From positions 1-15,006 of the forward strand of contig DDUX01000058.1 of assembly GCA_002345025.1 (NCBI GenBank): DNA of 15,006 bases, in the 5' to 3' direction. Positions 1-10,293 of this stretch are shown here, in pieces (position 1 is the first letter of the stretch; the number at the start of each line of letters is the position of its first letter). The DNA comes from Candidatus Accumulibacter iunctus. GTDB lineage: Bacteria > Pseudomonadota > Gammaproteobacteria > Burkholderiales > Rhodocyclaceae. Position numbers and translations under genes: made by a program. The notes beneath the pieces were generated by a model. The model had not been told where the DNA came from. It made no database searches and worked only from the letters and a program-made list of their open reading frames with translations.

Positions 1-242
1 CCGCCGCGGTACAGGGGAATCGAGAAGTTCCTCGACTCGGCGAGATTGGCCGGATCGACGTGCAACTCGATTTCGATCCGGTCGGGGAAATGCCGGCTCG
101 GCTCGTCAATCAGCACATGCCGGCTGCTGACCAGGAACAGCCGCCCGTCGCGTGCGAAGAAGAAGCCGCTGGCGTTGGTCAGCGGCTGCTGCTGCACGAA
201 GGTGCTGATGCGCGTCGCAACAAGAAGGATGGAGTCGATCAT
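1..242 (-). CDS. Trypsin-like serine peptidase, N-terminal fragment (cut by window edge)
   Basis: Reading leftward from an ATG at 242-240, the frame stays open for 80 codons to the window edge, so only the N-terminus is visible. The segment SGFFFARDGRLFLVSSRHVL matches the start of trypsin-like (S1/chymotrypsin-fold) peptidase domains in bacterial proteins. There a 'TGFFF...LFLVTxxHV' strand carries the catalytic histidine, here His in SRHV at about residue 43. The Asp and Ser of the triad lie outside the window and cannot be checked. There is no signal peptide, although the first residues (MIDSILLVATRI) are mildly hydrophobic. No good Shine-Dalgarno sequence is visible upstream; the frame stays open further up, so a start at TTG 248-246 is possible. 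The gene is divergent from the caspase-like gene. Trypsin-like domains are recurrent effectors in STAND/caspase conflict loci, which fits the neighbours. The family call is likely; membership of the same system is inference. Confidence 0.6.
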   Translation of the reverse strand, partial: MIDSILLVATRISTFVQQQPLTNASGFFFARDGRLFLVSSRHVLIDEPSRHFPDRIEIELHVDPANLAESRNFSIPLYRG

Positions 243-418
243 CGGCAAGGGGGGGGAGAAGGCGGGCGAGGTGCTCAGCTTACCCCCAACCCGGCAGCCT
301 GTGCTCACGGCAATGCATCTTGCCGTCGCAGCAGAAGCGATGCGTGATGCGCCGACGCCGGGCGGCGCCCGCCCGCTCGTGCCGCCAGGGTGTCGCCGTG
401 CCGGATCAAGAAAAGGCC

Positions 419-446
419 TTGGCGAGCGTTCGATATCGACTATCCT
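419..446 (+). promoter_or_regulatory. Possible sigma70-type promoter with a palindrome in the spacer
   Basis: TTGGCG (419-424) and TATCCT (441-446) each match the sigma70 -35 and -10 consensus at four of six positions and are 16 nt apart. A perfect 10-bp palindrome, TCGATATCGA, fills 430-439 inside the spacer, where a repressor or activator could bind. Transcription would start near 453, about 80 nt before the caspase-like gene. In GC-rich DNA such matches occur by chance, so this is a candidate only. Confidence 0.3.
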
Positions 447-521
447 TCAACCGTGGCAGGCAGGGCGATGTCGCGCCGAGTCGACCCGCAGCCTGCGCTG
501 CCTGCAGTTCCCAACCCGACG

Positions 522-527
522 AAGGAG
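522..527 (+). promoter_or_regulatory. Shine-Dalgarno site fixing the caspase-like gene start
   Basis: AAGGAG lies 7 nt upstream of the ATG at 535. The open frame runs much further upstream (from 46), but that upstream translation has no domain character, and the caspase fold begins right after this ATG (SKHALCIGINDYPG). The site therefore decides the start. Confidence 0.8.
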
Positions 528-534
528 AGTCCCG

Positions 535-1326
535 ATGAGCAAGCACGCACTATGTATCGGCATCAACGACTATCCCGGCACGCAGAACGACCTCTCCGGC
601 TGCGTCAACGACGCCAATGACTGGGCCGCGGCACTCGCCGCGCGCGGCTTCAGTGTCCTCAGGATGCTCGATTCCCAGGCCACCAAGGCGGCGATGGTTG
701 CCGCCATGGGCGGGCTCGTCGGCAAGGCGGTCGCCGGCGATACGGTGGCCATCACCTATTCCGGTCATGGTACCTGGGTACCCGACCAGAGTGGCGACGA
801 GCCTGATCAGCGTGACGAAGCCCTCTGCCCGTGGGACATCGGCCAGGGCAAGGCGCTGCTCGACGATGAACTGCACGCGTTGCTGTCCACGCGCGCCACC
901 GGCGTTCGCATCATCCTGATTTCCGACAGTTGCCACTCCGGTTCGGTGACCCGTGGCAACACCTCCGAGCTCGATCCCGGCATGCCGCGCGCCCGCTTCC
1001 TGCCGCCCGAGGCATGGATGGGCGATGTCGACCTGCCGGCGGCGATGCCGCGCCGGCTCGCCGGTGGCATCGCCCGCTCCGGTGGCGACCTGCTGATGGC
1101 CGGGTGCCTGGATACCCAGTACAGTTGGGATACGCGTTTCAATGCGCGGCCGAATGGTGCCTTCACCTACTATGCCCTGAAGACGCTGGCGAAGGTCGGC
1201 GCCAGCGCCTCCTACACCCAGTGGTTCAGGGCGATCACGCCGGCCTGCCTGCCGACCAACCAGTTGCCGCAGAACCCGCAGCTCTTCGGCTCGGCAACGG
1301 CGCGCAAGTGGAAGGTCTTCAGCTAA
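535..1326 (+). CDS. Caspase/metacaspase-like cysteine protease (peptidase C14)
   Basis: A 263-residue protein made almost entirely of one caspase-like domain. It opens with ALCIGINDYPG and the metacaspase-type GCVNDA segment (residues 22-27). The catalytic histidine is in YSGHGT (His78) and the catalytic cysteine in DSCHSGS (Cys133). An acidic stretch typical of the metacaspase S1 pocket lies between them (DQRDEALCPWD, 91-101). Family knowledge: bacterial C14 proteases of this type usually cleave after Arg/Lys and act as effectors or regulators in cell-death and defence loci. There is no signal peptide, membrane helix or obvious sensor domain, so it should be cytosolic and depend on a partner for activation. 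It is the first gene of a co-directional set with DUF4062 and ParA-TIR-nSTAND genes, with a 262-nt gap after it. The fold and catalytic pair are clear; substrate and trigger are unknown. Confidence 0.9.
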   Translation: MSKHALCIGINDYPGTQNDLSGCVNDANDWAAALAARGFSVLRMLDSQATKAAMVAAMGGLVGKAVAGDTVAITYSGHGTWVPDQSGDEPDQRDEALCPWDIGQGKALLDDELHALLSTRATGVRIILISDSCHSGSVTRGNTSELDPGMPRARFLPPEAWMGDVDLPAAMPRRLAGGIARSGGDLLMAGCLDTQYSWDTRFNARPNGAFTYYALKTLAKVGASASYTQWFRAITPACLPTNQLPQNPQLFGSATARKWKVFS

Positions 1327-1588
1327 CACGGTCGGTCAGCGGCAGCGGCGAAGGGCGCGGCGAAGGTGCTGCGCCACCCTGCCGGCCGGACGTGCCCGGC
1401 GATGCGCGACGATCGATGCGGGCCGCCGCAGCGGAACATCGGCGTTCATCGCCAGGCGGCGCAGACGCCAGACGGCCAGATCATCGGCGACGACTCCGCC
1501 AGCGTCGGCGCCCGGCTCGTGACAGCGGCAGGACGACCACGCGCTGCCGTTGCCGCGGCTTGGCGGCTTGGCCCAAGGACAGGAGCAG
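1327..1588. other. 262-nt gap with no supported gene
   Basis: Short frames are open on both strands, but none has a ribosome binding site plus recognisable protein character. The minus-strand frame is rich in Arg/Ala, as GC-rich shadow frames are. Near its end an 8-nt tandem duplication (CGGCTTGG twice, 1556-1571) precedes the next gene's ribosome binding region. No clear terminator or promoter is visible. Confidence 0.5.
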
Positions 1589-3310
1589 ATGAGCAAACTG
1601 GTGTATCTCTCTTCCACCCTGGCGGACCTCGCCCCGTTTCGCGACGAGGCGATGAAGGCTCTGCTCAAGGCGGGTTACCGCGTCAAGGACAGCTACCGCG
1701 CCTCGCCGCAGCCGCCAGCCGCGCAGTGCCTCAGCGACGTCCGCGAAGCCGACATCTACCTCGGCATCTTCGCCGGCCGCTATGGTTACTGCCCCGAGGG
1801 CTATGGTGGCAAGTCGATCACCGAACTCGAGTACCGCGAAGCGGTGCGCAGCGGCAAGCCGTGTTTCCTGTTCATCCGGCCGCTGGAGGACATCGCCGGC
1901 AAGGATCTCGACTCGGCCAAGGGTGAATACGACGCCGACAGGAAACTGCGCGCCCTGCGCGAGGAACTGCAGACCCGACATACCTGCGCGCTCGTTGGCA
2001 GTCCCACCGATCTCGCACTGAGCATCACGCAGGCGCTGCCGCGCGTCGATGAGGATCGCCTGCCTGACCTCCGGCGCGGCGGCATGTTCAACGAAGCGGC
2101 ACCGCACCCCGGGCAGCTGAACATCGGGCTGCTGGTCGTCGGTGTGCGCGGTTGCGACGATGCCGCTCTCGAACGTCTGTGCGGCGCGCTGCCGGCCGAC
2201 TGGCAGGCCGGCAGCGCGCTCTTCGCTCCCGAGCCGGGAATGGCGGGTACCGACCGGCTGGCGGTCGACCGCAGCCTGTCACGCGCCCGCTGCGTCGCCC
2301 TCCTCGTGTCGCCACCCGGCCTCGCACGCCTGCGCGAGAACACCACCGCCGGCGACGGTCTGAGCAGGATGCTCGCTGCCCGCCTCGGCGGCTACGCGCT
2401 CCTGCTCGACGGTGTCCAGGCGGCCGATCTGCCGGCTTCCTGGCCACCCGCGACGGCCAGCTTCCGCGTCGGCGAATGGCTGGCGGCTGGCGGCACCGCC
2501 GTCGGCGGCGAAATCGCCCACCTGATCGCGGCTTTTCCCGGCGCCGCACCCGCCCATCGCGATATCGACAACCCGCACTTGGTCGGCCTTGCCTACTCGG
2601 TGCTCGCGATGACGCGCGACGAAGCCCGCGCGATCGCCGAGCGGCCGGAGCTGGTGCGCGACGAACTCGGCCGCAAGCCTTACGAGTTCCTGCAGTCGGT
2701 GATCGCCGGACTCAGCAGCAAGGGCGACTGGGTCAGTTTCTACGGGACCTGTCGCCACGACTGGCAGCCCTTTGGCGGCGGCAGCGTCAAGGCGCTGCTT
2801 GAAGAACTGGTGGCGACGATCAACGAGCAGCGCGTCGTGCCGAAGCGCGATCAGAGCGCCCTGCTCGGCAACCACATCCGCCTGCGTTACTACCCCTTCG
2901 AGCCGGATGCCTTTCGCCAGGACGCCCCCGACTGGCCGCTGCTGGCTGCGATGCGTGGACGCGGCTGCCTGGTGCTGGTCGACGAGCTGTCCACACTGCA
3001 TCCGGCGCTGCACGGCAAGGGCAACGTCTTCCTCTCCGACCCGGCAGTGACCGTCGCCACTCTCTCCGGCCTCGACCCGGCGGTGTGCAGCCTGGAGAGC
3101 CTGGTCGACAGCCCGCTGCGCATCGACATGCTCGTCGACCGCTTCAGCAACAAGCTCGATCCGCGCTGTGAACTGGCGATCAACAGCCGGGCCCGGGCGC
3201 GCCGCTGGCTTCGCCAGTCGCTACCCGAGGCGCTGGCAGGCAGCGAGGCTCAAGGCGCCGATCCGAATCGGCGCGAGGAGTTCCGCAAGGGCCTCCTGGG
3301 AGGGCTGTGA
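1589..3310 (+). CDS. DUF4062 protein with uncharacterised central and C-terminal regions
   Basis: 573 residues from the ATG at 1589. AGGAG (1581-1585) and AAGGA (1575-1579) lie upstream, and the DUF4062 domain begins immediately after this ATG; an in-frame ATG at 1550 would only add unrelated residues. DUF4062 spans about residues 3-97: KLVYLSSTLADL, the GIFAGRYGYCPE core (59-70), SITELEYREA (76-85) and a KPCFLFI strand. In other proteins this domain sits at the N-terminus of STAND and signalling proteins and is thought to be related to TIR-like/nucleotide-processing folds. Residues 177-300 alternate hydrophobic strands and helices, perhaps a second Rossmann-like domain. Residues 325-545 form another unit, with a hydrophobic strand followed by VDELSTLHPAL (464-474), that I do not recognise. 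No signal peptide or membrane helix. The stop is 3 nt before the next ATG, so it is probably translated with the ParA-TIR gene and acts with it. Function unknown. Confidence 0.8.
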   Translation: MSKLVYLSSTLADLAPFRDEAMKALLKAGYRVKDSYRASPQPPAAQCLSDVREADIYLGIFAGRYGYCPEGYGGKSITELEYREAVRSGKPCFLFIRPLEDIAGKDLDSAKGEYDADRKLRALREELQTRHTCALVGSPTDLALSITQALPRVDEDRLPDLRRGGMFNEAAPHPGQLNIGLLVVGVRGCDDAALERLCGALPADWQAGSALFAPEPGMAGTDRLAVDRSLSRARCVALLVSPPGLARLRENTTAGDGLSRMLAARLGGYALLLDGVQAADLPASWPPATASFRVGEWLAAGGTAVGGEIAHLIAAFPGAAPAHRDIDNPHLVGLAYSVLAMTRDEARAIAERPELVRDELGRKPYEFLQSVIAGLSSKGDWVSFYGTCRHDWQPFGGGSVKALLEELVATINEQRVVPKRDQSALLGNHIRLRYYPFEPDAFRQDAPDWPLLAAMRGRGCLVLVDELSTLHPALHGKGNVFLSDPAVTVATLSGLDPAVCSLESLVDSPLRIDMLVDRFSNKLDPRCELAINSRARARRWLRQSLPEALAGSEAQGADPNRREEFRKGLLGGL

Positions 3311-5279
3311 GCGATGGCCAGCTTCTTCACTTTCTATTCCTTCAAGGGCGGCGTCGGCCGCTCGATGGCCCTGGCCAACGTCGCAGACATCTTCGCCCGG
3401 CGTGGCCTGCGGGTGTTGGCGATCGACTTCGATCTCGAAGCACCGGGACTCGAACGGTATTTCCAGGTCGAGCGGACTGCCGCGCTCGCCAACCGGGGGC
3501 TGATCGATCTCCTGCAGAGTTTCAAGAAGAGCCTGTCCAGCGCGGCGCCGCTCGATGAATCGGCCGAGTTCCGGCAACTCGATCGCTTCATCTTCCCGAT
3601 CTACCAGCGACCGCTGCCCAGCGGCGGCGAGCTCCACCTGATCACCGCCGGCCAGCGCGAACCTGCCGCGCAGTACCGCCAGTACGCCCTCGCCGTGCGC
3701 ACATTTGACTGGCAGGATTTCTACAACAACTGGGAGGGACAGGCGTTCTTCACCTGGCTGCGCACGCAGCTCGCGCAGGCAAAGGCATCGCGGCCGGCCT
3801 ACGATGTCGTTCTCGTTGATTCGCGCACCGGCGTCACCGAGATGGGCGGCGTCTGTACCTACCTGCTGGCCGACGCCATAGTCATGCTGTGCGCCGCCAA
3901 CCACCAGAACGTCGAAGGTACACGCGAAGTCGTGCGCGACTTCCGCTCCGGCGAGGTGAGCGATCTGCGCAAGGGCCGTACGCTCGACCTCGTGGTCGTG
4001 CCGGCGCGTATCGAGCAGCAGGACGAAGCCCTGCTTGACCGGTTCAGTCGGCGTTTCGACAGCTTCTTCCTCGACCAGGAGCCGGCAGCCTTCAATGAAG
4101 CGGGGCTGTCGTTCCGCGACCTGACCCTCCCCTACCAGCCGGAGTTCGCCTTTGAGGAAATCGTCGTCAGCGATCCCGAGCGACGCCAGGAACGTCGCCT
4201 CATCGGCAGCGCCTTCGAACGTCTGGCCGACGCGCTGACCCTGCTGGCGATACCAGGCGAAGCGCTCGCCACCCGCCACGACGAAGCTCTGGCGGCGATC
4301 CGCGACTCGCTCGCCGGCAAGGCGACGGCAGCGCCGCGCAGAGCCGAGGAAACGCGCTTCGACCCGACGCTGCGCTTCGCCGGCTACGACGCCTTCCTCT
4401 CTGCGGGTGTCGCCGATCAGGACGTCGCGCAGGCCCTGGCAAAGGCCCTCGGCAAGGCGGGCTTTGCCGTTCTCGTCGATCCCTCGGCGCTGACCCCGGG
4501 AAACCGCATCGCCGAGGCCACCACACAGGCGCTGCACCACAGTCGCCACCTGCTGGTCTGTGCCGGAAAGGGTGGCGTCTCGGTCTGGCAGAAGCGCGAG
4601 ATCGAGATCGCTCGCAGCTCGAACCAGCCGATCCGCATCGTGCCCGTGCTGCTGCCCGGCGCCGACGAGGACATCTTCTCGCTCTCGCTGCGCGGTGCGG
4701 CCGACCTGCAGGTCGCCGATCTGCGCTCGTGGCCAGCCGACGGAGAAGCCCCGGCGCACCTGTCGCAAGTGCTGCGCAGCCGGTCTGCCGGCAGTAATGA
4801 CGCGATCACCGACACGGCGCCCGCCGAGAATCCCTATCCCGGCCTCGACGCCTACGGCGAGGGCACGGTACAACTGATCGAGCTGCCGGCCGATCTGGTG
4901 GACACCCTGGCGGCCCGCCTGCGCAGCAGCGGCCTCTGCCTGTTCGCTGGCGCCACCGGTGTCGGCAAGGGATCGCTGGTGGCTGCGCTGATGGCCAGGC
5001 TGCGTCAGGGCGGCCTGAGCGCAGGGGTGCCGCTGGGGATGCTGAGCCTGCAAGGCAGCCAGCCCGATTTCGCCGAACGACTGGCTGCTGCGCCGGCCGG
5101 GCAGTTGCTGATCGTGAACGACTGGGACCACCATCCGGCAGCGCTCTACCCGCCGGCCGGCGCCGACTGGCTGCCCGCCGCCCTGCGGGCGCGGATCGCA
5201 GCCGCCTCGCCAGCCAGCCCGGTACTGCTCGTCGGCCACGACCTGCCCCTGCTCGCCTGGCGACAACCGCCGGCCGCTG

Positions 5280-7340
<2,061 letters not shown>

Positions 7341-7347
7341 GGAACAC

Positions 7348-7386
7348 CCCGCCGGCGCGCAGGCGCCGGGCGCGGCGCCTGGCGGG
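7348..7386. terminator. Strong two-tier hairpin between convergent genes
   Basis: AGGCGCC (7361-7367) pairs perfectly with GGCGCCT (7374-7380) around a 6-nt loop. CCCGCC (7348-7353) pairs with GGCGGG (7381-7386) outside it, with a 7-nt bulge on the left. It lies 8 nt after the plus-strand stop and 6 nt after the nagZ stop, so it could serve both directions. No T-tract follows on either strand, so it is a transcription-blocking or mRNA-end hairpin rather than a classic intrinsic terminator. Confidence 0.5.
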
Positions 7387-7391
7387 CACCG

Positions 7392-8420
7392 TCAGGCGAC
7401 GAGCGAGCTGGCGGCCGCGACGCCAGCGAGGTAGTCCGGATCGCCCTGCAGCGCGGCCCGGTCGAGGGCAGCGGTCGAGGGCAACAGTCGGGCGACCCGC
7501 CGCGCCCGCCGTTGATCCGCCGGCGGCCGCCATTCGGCAAGCACTTCGCCGACCGCATCCGGCGCGTTGCAGACCAGCAGCAGGTCGCAACCCGCCTGCC
7601 AGGCCGCCGTGCAGCGGCCGACGATGCCGCCGGCGAAACTGGCGCCGGCCATCGACAGATCGTCGCTGAAGATCACCCCCTCGAAACCGAGTTGCGTCCG
7701 CAAAATGTCGATCCAGAACGGCGAGAAACCCGCCGGACGGGCGTCGAGCAGCCGATAGATGACGTGTGCCGGCATCACCGCGTCGAGCCGCAGCCGACGA
7801 TAGGGTTCGAGGTCAGGCGCCATCTCCGGCAGTGGGCGCTCGTCCATCGGCAGCTCGACATGCGAGTCGGCGGCGACCCAGCCATGACCCGGGAAGTGCT
7901 TGCCGCAGGCAGCCATGCCCGCCTGCTGCAGGCCGTCGATCAACGCCCCGGCGAGTTCGCTGACCGCCAGCGGGTCGCCGTGGAAGGCGCGATCGCCGAT
8001 GACCGCGCTGCGCCCCCAGTCGAGATCGAGGCATGGGGTGAACGACAGGTCGACACCGCAGGCGCGCAGCTCGGCCGCCAGCACGTAACCGATGCGCCGC
8101 GCCGCCAGCCGCGCTGCATCGGGCTGCCGGTCCCACAACTCGCCGAGGCGGCGCATCGGCGGCAGACGGCTGAAGCCGCTGCGACAGCGCTGCACCCTGC
8201 CGCCCTCGTGGTCGATGCCGATCAGCAGTGCCGGCGAGCGTAGCGAATGCACTTCGGCGGTCAGTTGCGCCAGCTGTTGCGGCGACTCGTAGTTGCGTGC
8301 AAAGAGGATCAGGCCGCCGACCAGCGGGTGCCGCAGGCGCTCTCTTTCAAGTTCGGACAGGCTGCAGCCGGCGACGTCGATCATCAGCGGACCGGGTGCA
8401 AGTTGGCGAATCGTGCTCAT
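7392..8420 (-). CDS. nagZ: Beta-N-acetylhexosaminidase NagZ (GH3)
   Basis: 342 residues, the usual length for proteobacterial NagZ. It removes N-acetylglucosamine from GlcNAc-1,6-anhydroMurNAc (peptides) in the cytoplasm during peptidoglycan recycling. Visible GH3 motifs: GIDHEGGRVQR (68-78), substrate-binding KHFPGHG (174-180), the loop Asp-Ser-His (185-187) that supplies the acid/base dyad, and IFSDDLSM (250-257) with the nucleophile Asp253. No signal peptide, as expected for a cytosolic enzyme. Its ATG overlaps the acpS stop by 4 nt (ATGA), so it is probably translationally coupled. It is the last gene of the minus-strand cluster and converges on the accessory block. Assignment is secure. 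Confidence 0.96.
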   Translation of the reverse strand: MSTIRQLAPGPLMIDVAGCSLSELERERLRHPLVGGLILFARNYESPQQLAQLTAEVHSLRSPALLIGIDHEGGRVQRCRSGFSRLPPMRRLGELWDRQPDAARLAARRIGYVLAAELRACGVDLSFTPCLDLDWGRSAVIGDRAFHGDPLAVSELAGALIDGLQQAGMAACGKHFPGHGWVAADSHVELPMDERPLPEMAPDLEPYRRLRLDAVMPAHVIYRLLDARPAGFSPFWIDILRTQLGFEGVIFSDDLSMAGASFAGGIVGRCTAAWQAGCDLLLVCNAPDAVGEVLAEWRPPADQRRARRVARLLPSTAALDRAALQGDPDYLAGVAAASSLVA

Positions 8421-8794
8421 GACTGTTCCATGATGACGAAGGCGACGGCGTAATCGTTCTCGTCGCTGATCGACAGGTGGGCGACAAGCCGGCGCTGCGC
8501 CAGGTGACTGGCGAGCGCCGGCGCGTATTCAAAAAGCGGCCGGCCACGCGCATCGTGCGCCACGCCGATGCTCGGCAGGGTGGCGGGCGCCGCGAGGCCG
8601 ATGCCGAGGGCCTTGCCCAGCGCTTCCTTGGCGGCAAAGCGCTTGGCGAGAAAGCGCGCCGGATCGCGCACGCCGGCGAACTCGGCCCGTTCCTGCGGCG
8701 ACAGGATGCGGTTCAGTGCGCGCTCGCCGTGGCGCGCATAGAGGCTGCCGAGGCGCGCGACAGCGACGATGTCGGTGCCGACGCCGACGATCAT
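8417..8794 (-). CDS. acpS: Holo-[acyl-carrier-protein] synthase AcpS
   Basis: 125 residues, normal for the family. It transfers 4'-phosphopantetheine from CoA to a serine of apo-ACP, activating fatty acid synthesis; works as a trimer in the cytoplasm. Motifs: IVGVGTDIV at the N-terminus with the Mg2+-binding Asp8, and RFAAKEALGKALG (52-64) with Glu57, equivalent to the metal/CoA-binding Asp9 and Glu58 of the E. coli enzyme. It ends with the typical SISDENDYAVAFVI strand. ATGA overlaps join it to pdxJ upstream and nagZ downstream. The pdxJ-acpS pairing is conserved in many proteobacteria. Confidence 0.97.
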   Translation of the reverse strand: MIVGVGTDIVAVARLGSLYARHGERALNRILSPQERAEFAGVRDPARFLAKRFAAKEALGKALGIGLAAPATLPSIGVAHDARGRPLFEYAPALASHLAQRRLVAHLSISDENDYAVAFVIMEQS

Positions 8795-9558
8795 AGAATG
8801 CGCGCCCGTGCCTGTGCCTGTGCTTCGCGCAGCAGGCGCTTCATCTCACGCACCGCCTCGCGCAGGCCGACGAAGACCGCCCGGCTGATGATCGCATGGC
8901 CGATATGCAGCTCACGGATTCCGCCCAGCTGCGCGACCGGCTGGACGTTGAAGTAGTTGAGCGCGTGCCCGGCGTTGAAGCGCATCCCGAGCTGGCGGAT
9001 GGCCTCGCCGGCGACGCGGACCTGCTCGAGTTCGGCGAGCACGGCTGGGCTCTCCGGATCGCGACCCTGGGTATAGAAGGCATGCGCGTAGGGGCCGGTG
9101 TGGATCTCGCAGACGCGGGCGCCGACTGCCGCCGCCGCCTCGACCTGCGCCAGTTCGGCGTTGATGAAGACGCTGCTGACGATGCCGGCATCGGCGAGAC
9201 GGGCCACCACCTGTCGCAGTCTGCCCTGCTGCGCAACGACGTCGAGCCCGCCTTCGGTCGTCACCTCGTGCCGGCCTTCGGGGACCAGCATCGCCATCTG
9301 CGGCCGGATGCGGCAGGCGATGGCAACCATTTCGTCGGTCGCCGCCATTTCCAGATTGAGCTTGATCTGCGCCAGCGCGTGCAGCTTCTCGACGTCCGCA
9401 TCCTGAATGTGACGGCGGTCCTCGCGCAGGTGGATGGTGATGCCATCGGCGCCACCGAGATGCGCTTCGACTGCCGCCCAGACCGGGTCCGGCTCGTAGG
9501 TGCAACGCGCCTGCCGGATCGTCGCCACGTGGTCGATGTTGACGCCAAGTTCGATCAT
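8791..9558 (-). CDS. pdxJ: Pyridoxine 5'-phosphate synthase PdxJ
   Basis: 255 residues from the ATG at 9558. The open frame extends further upstream to 10038, but that part is antisense-like and overlaps recO, and the family begins with IELGVNIDHVATIRQAR exactly at this ATG. It condenses 1-deoxyxylulose 5-phosphate with 3-amino-2-oxopropyl phosphate to pyridoxine 5'-phosphate, the last ring-forming step of DXP-dependent vitamin B6 synthesis. Visible active-site residues: His10, IHLREDRRH (42-50) with His43, Arg45 and His50, Glu70 in LNLEMA, the VPEGRHEVTTEGGLDV loop (92-107), and FNAGHALNYFNV near the C-terminus. Its start overlaps the recO stop by 4 nt, and its stop overlaps the acpS start by 4 nt. 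Confidence 0.97.
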   Translation of the reverse strand: MIELGVNIDHVATIRQARCTYEPDPVWAAVEAHLGGADGITIHLREDRRHIQDADVEKLHALAQIKLNLEMAATDEMVAIACRIRPQMAMLVPEGRHEVTTEGGLDVVAQQGRLRQVVARLADAGIVSSVFINAELAQVEAAAAVGARVCEIHTGPYAHAFYTQGRDPESPAVLAELEQVRVAGEAIRQLGMRFNAGHALNYFNVQPVAQLGGIRELHIGHAIISRAVFVGLREAVREMKRLLREAQAQARARIL

Positions 9559-10271
9559 AGTTCGTGTAACTCCCTGAAAATCCGGCGGCTGACGAGACTC
9601 CTGCCGCCGGTATGGTGCCCGATCAACGTTCGCATCAGCTGCTTTGCCTCGGCCAGCGAACGCGGATCGGAAAAATCCTCGCGTGCGAGATCGAGCAGCG
9701 TGCGGCCGCTCAGCGTCAGCGGCGACGCAGCCGGAGCGGGCAGGCGCACTGGACCACGCTCGATCTCGTAAGCGTAATGGGCGTCGGCCTCGACCGCCGC
9801 CCCGGCAACATCGGCTTCGAGCGTCGGCCCATAGCCGAGCTCGCGCAGCAGCACCCGCTCGAAACGACGCAGATCGGACTCCTGCGCGCCATCGGCAAAG
9901 CGGCGCAAGGTCTCGGCGTATACCGCGAACAGGGCGGCATGGGCGTCGGCGCGCGGCAGCAGGTGCATCAGCAGCTCGTTGAGGTAGTAGGCACAGAACA
10001 ATGCCTTTCCTCCCAGCAGCGGCTGCCCGCCCTGCCACTCGGCCCGGACCAGCGTCTGCACTTCGCCGCGACCGGCCCAGGCCAGTTCGAGCGGCTGAAA
10101 GGCGAGCAGCACCCCGCGCATGAGCGACCGCGGCCGGCGGGCGCCGCGCGCCAGCAGGGCAACCCGGCCGTGGTCGCGCGAGAAGACATCGACGATCAGG
10201 CTGGTCTCGCTGTAGGGGTAGGCATGCAGGACGAAAGCCGGCTGCCCATCGACCTTGTGCCGCTGGTTCAC
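9555..10271 (-). CDS. recO: DNA repair protein RecO
   Basis: 238 residues with a GTG start at 10271, the first reasonable start before the conserved N-terminus; the ribosome site upstream is weak (GGCGG). RecO binds single-stranded DNA and RecR and helps load RecA in the RecFOR pathway. The N-terminal OB-fold signature is clear (PAFVLHAYPYSETSLIVDVF, then RDHGRVALLARGARRPRS). The helical C-terminal domain follows (ALFCAYYLNELLMHLL, RRFERVLLRELGYGP, LMRTLIGHHTGGRSLVSRRI). As is common in proteobacterial RecO, no zinc-cysteine cluster is seen. It is separated from era by 156 nt, the largest gap in the cluster, so it may have its own regulation. Confidence 0.94.
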   Translation of the reverse strand: MNQRHKVDGQPAFVLHAYPYSETSLIVDVFSRDHGRVALLARGARRPRSLMRGVLLAFQPLELAWAGRGEVQTLVRAEWQGGQPLLGGKALFCAYYLNELLMHLLPRADAHAALFAVYAETLRRFADGAQESDLRRFERVLLRELGYGPTLEADVAGAAVEADAHYAYEIERGPVRLPAPAASPLTLSGRTLLDLAREDFSDPRSLAEAKQLMRTLIGHHTGGRSLVSRRIFRELHEL

Positions 10272-10293
10272 CCGCCGAGTCGTCCGCCAGTCA

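Noticed and set aside
46..534. N-terminal extension of the caspase-like frame from an ATG at 46
   Set aside because: The first part overlaps the trypsin-like gene on the other strand, the translation has no domain character, and a strong Shine-Dalgarno precedes the ATG at 535.
1336..1668. Possible minus-strand gene in the gap after the caspase gene
   Set aside because: No ribosome site or domain; it runs into the DUF4062 gene and looks like a shadow frame.
3221..5266. 681-codon open frame on the minus strand
   Set aside because: It is exactly antisense to the ParA-TIR-nSTAND gene, whose domains are clear. Its translation has no recognisable domain and the Arg/Gly/Gln-rich composition of GC-rich shadow frames.
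9559..10038. 160-codon upstream extension of pdxJ
   Set aside because: Overlaps recO in another frame; the PdxJ family begins precisely at the ATG at 9558.
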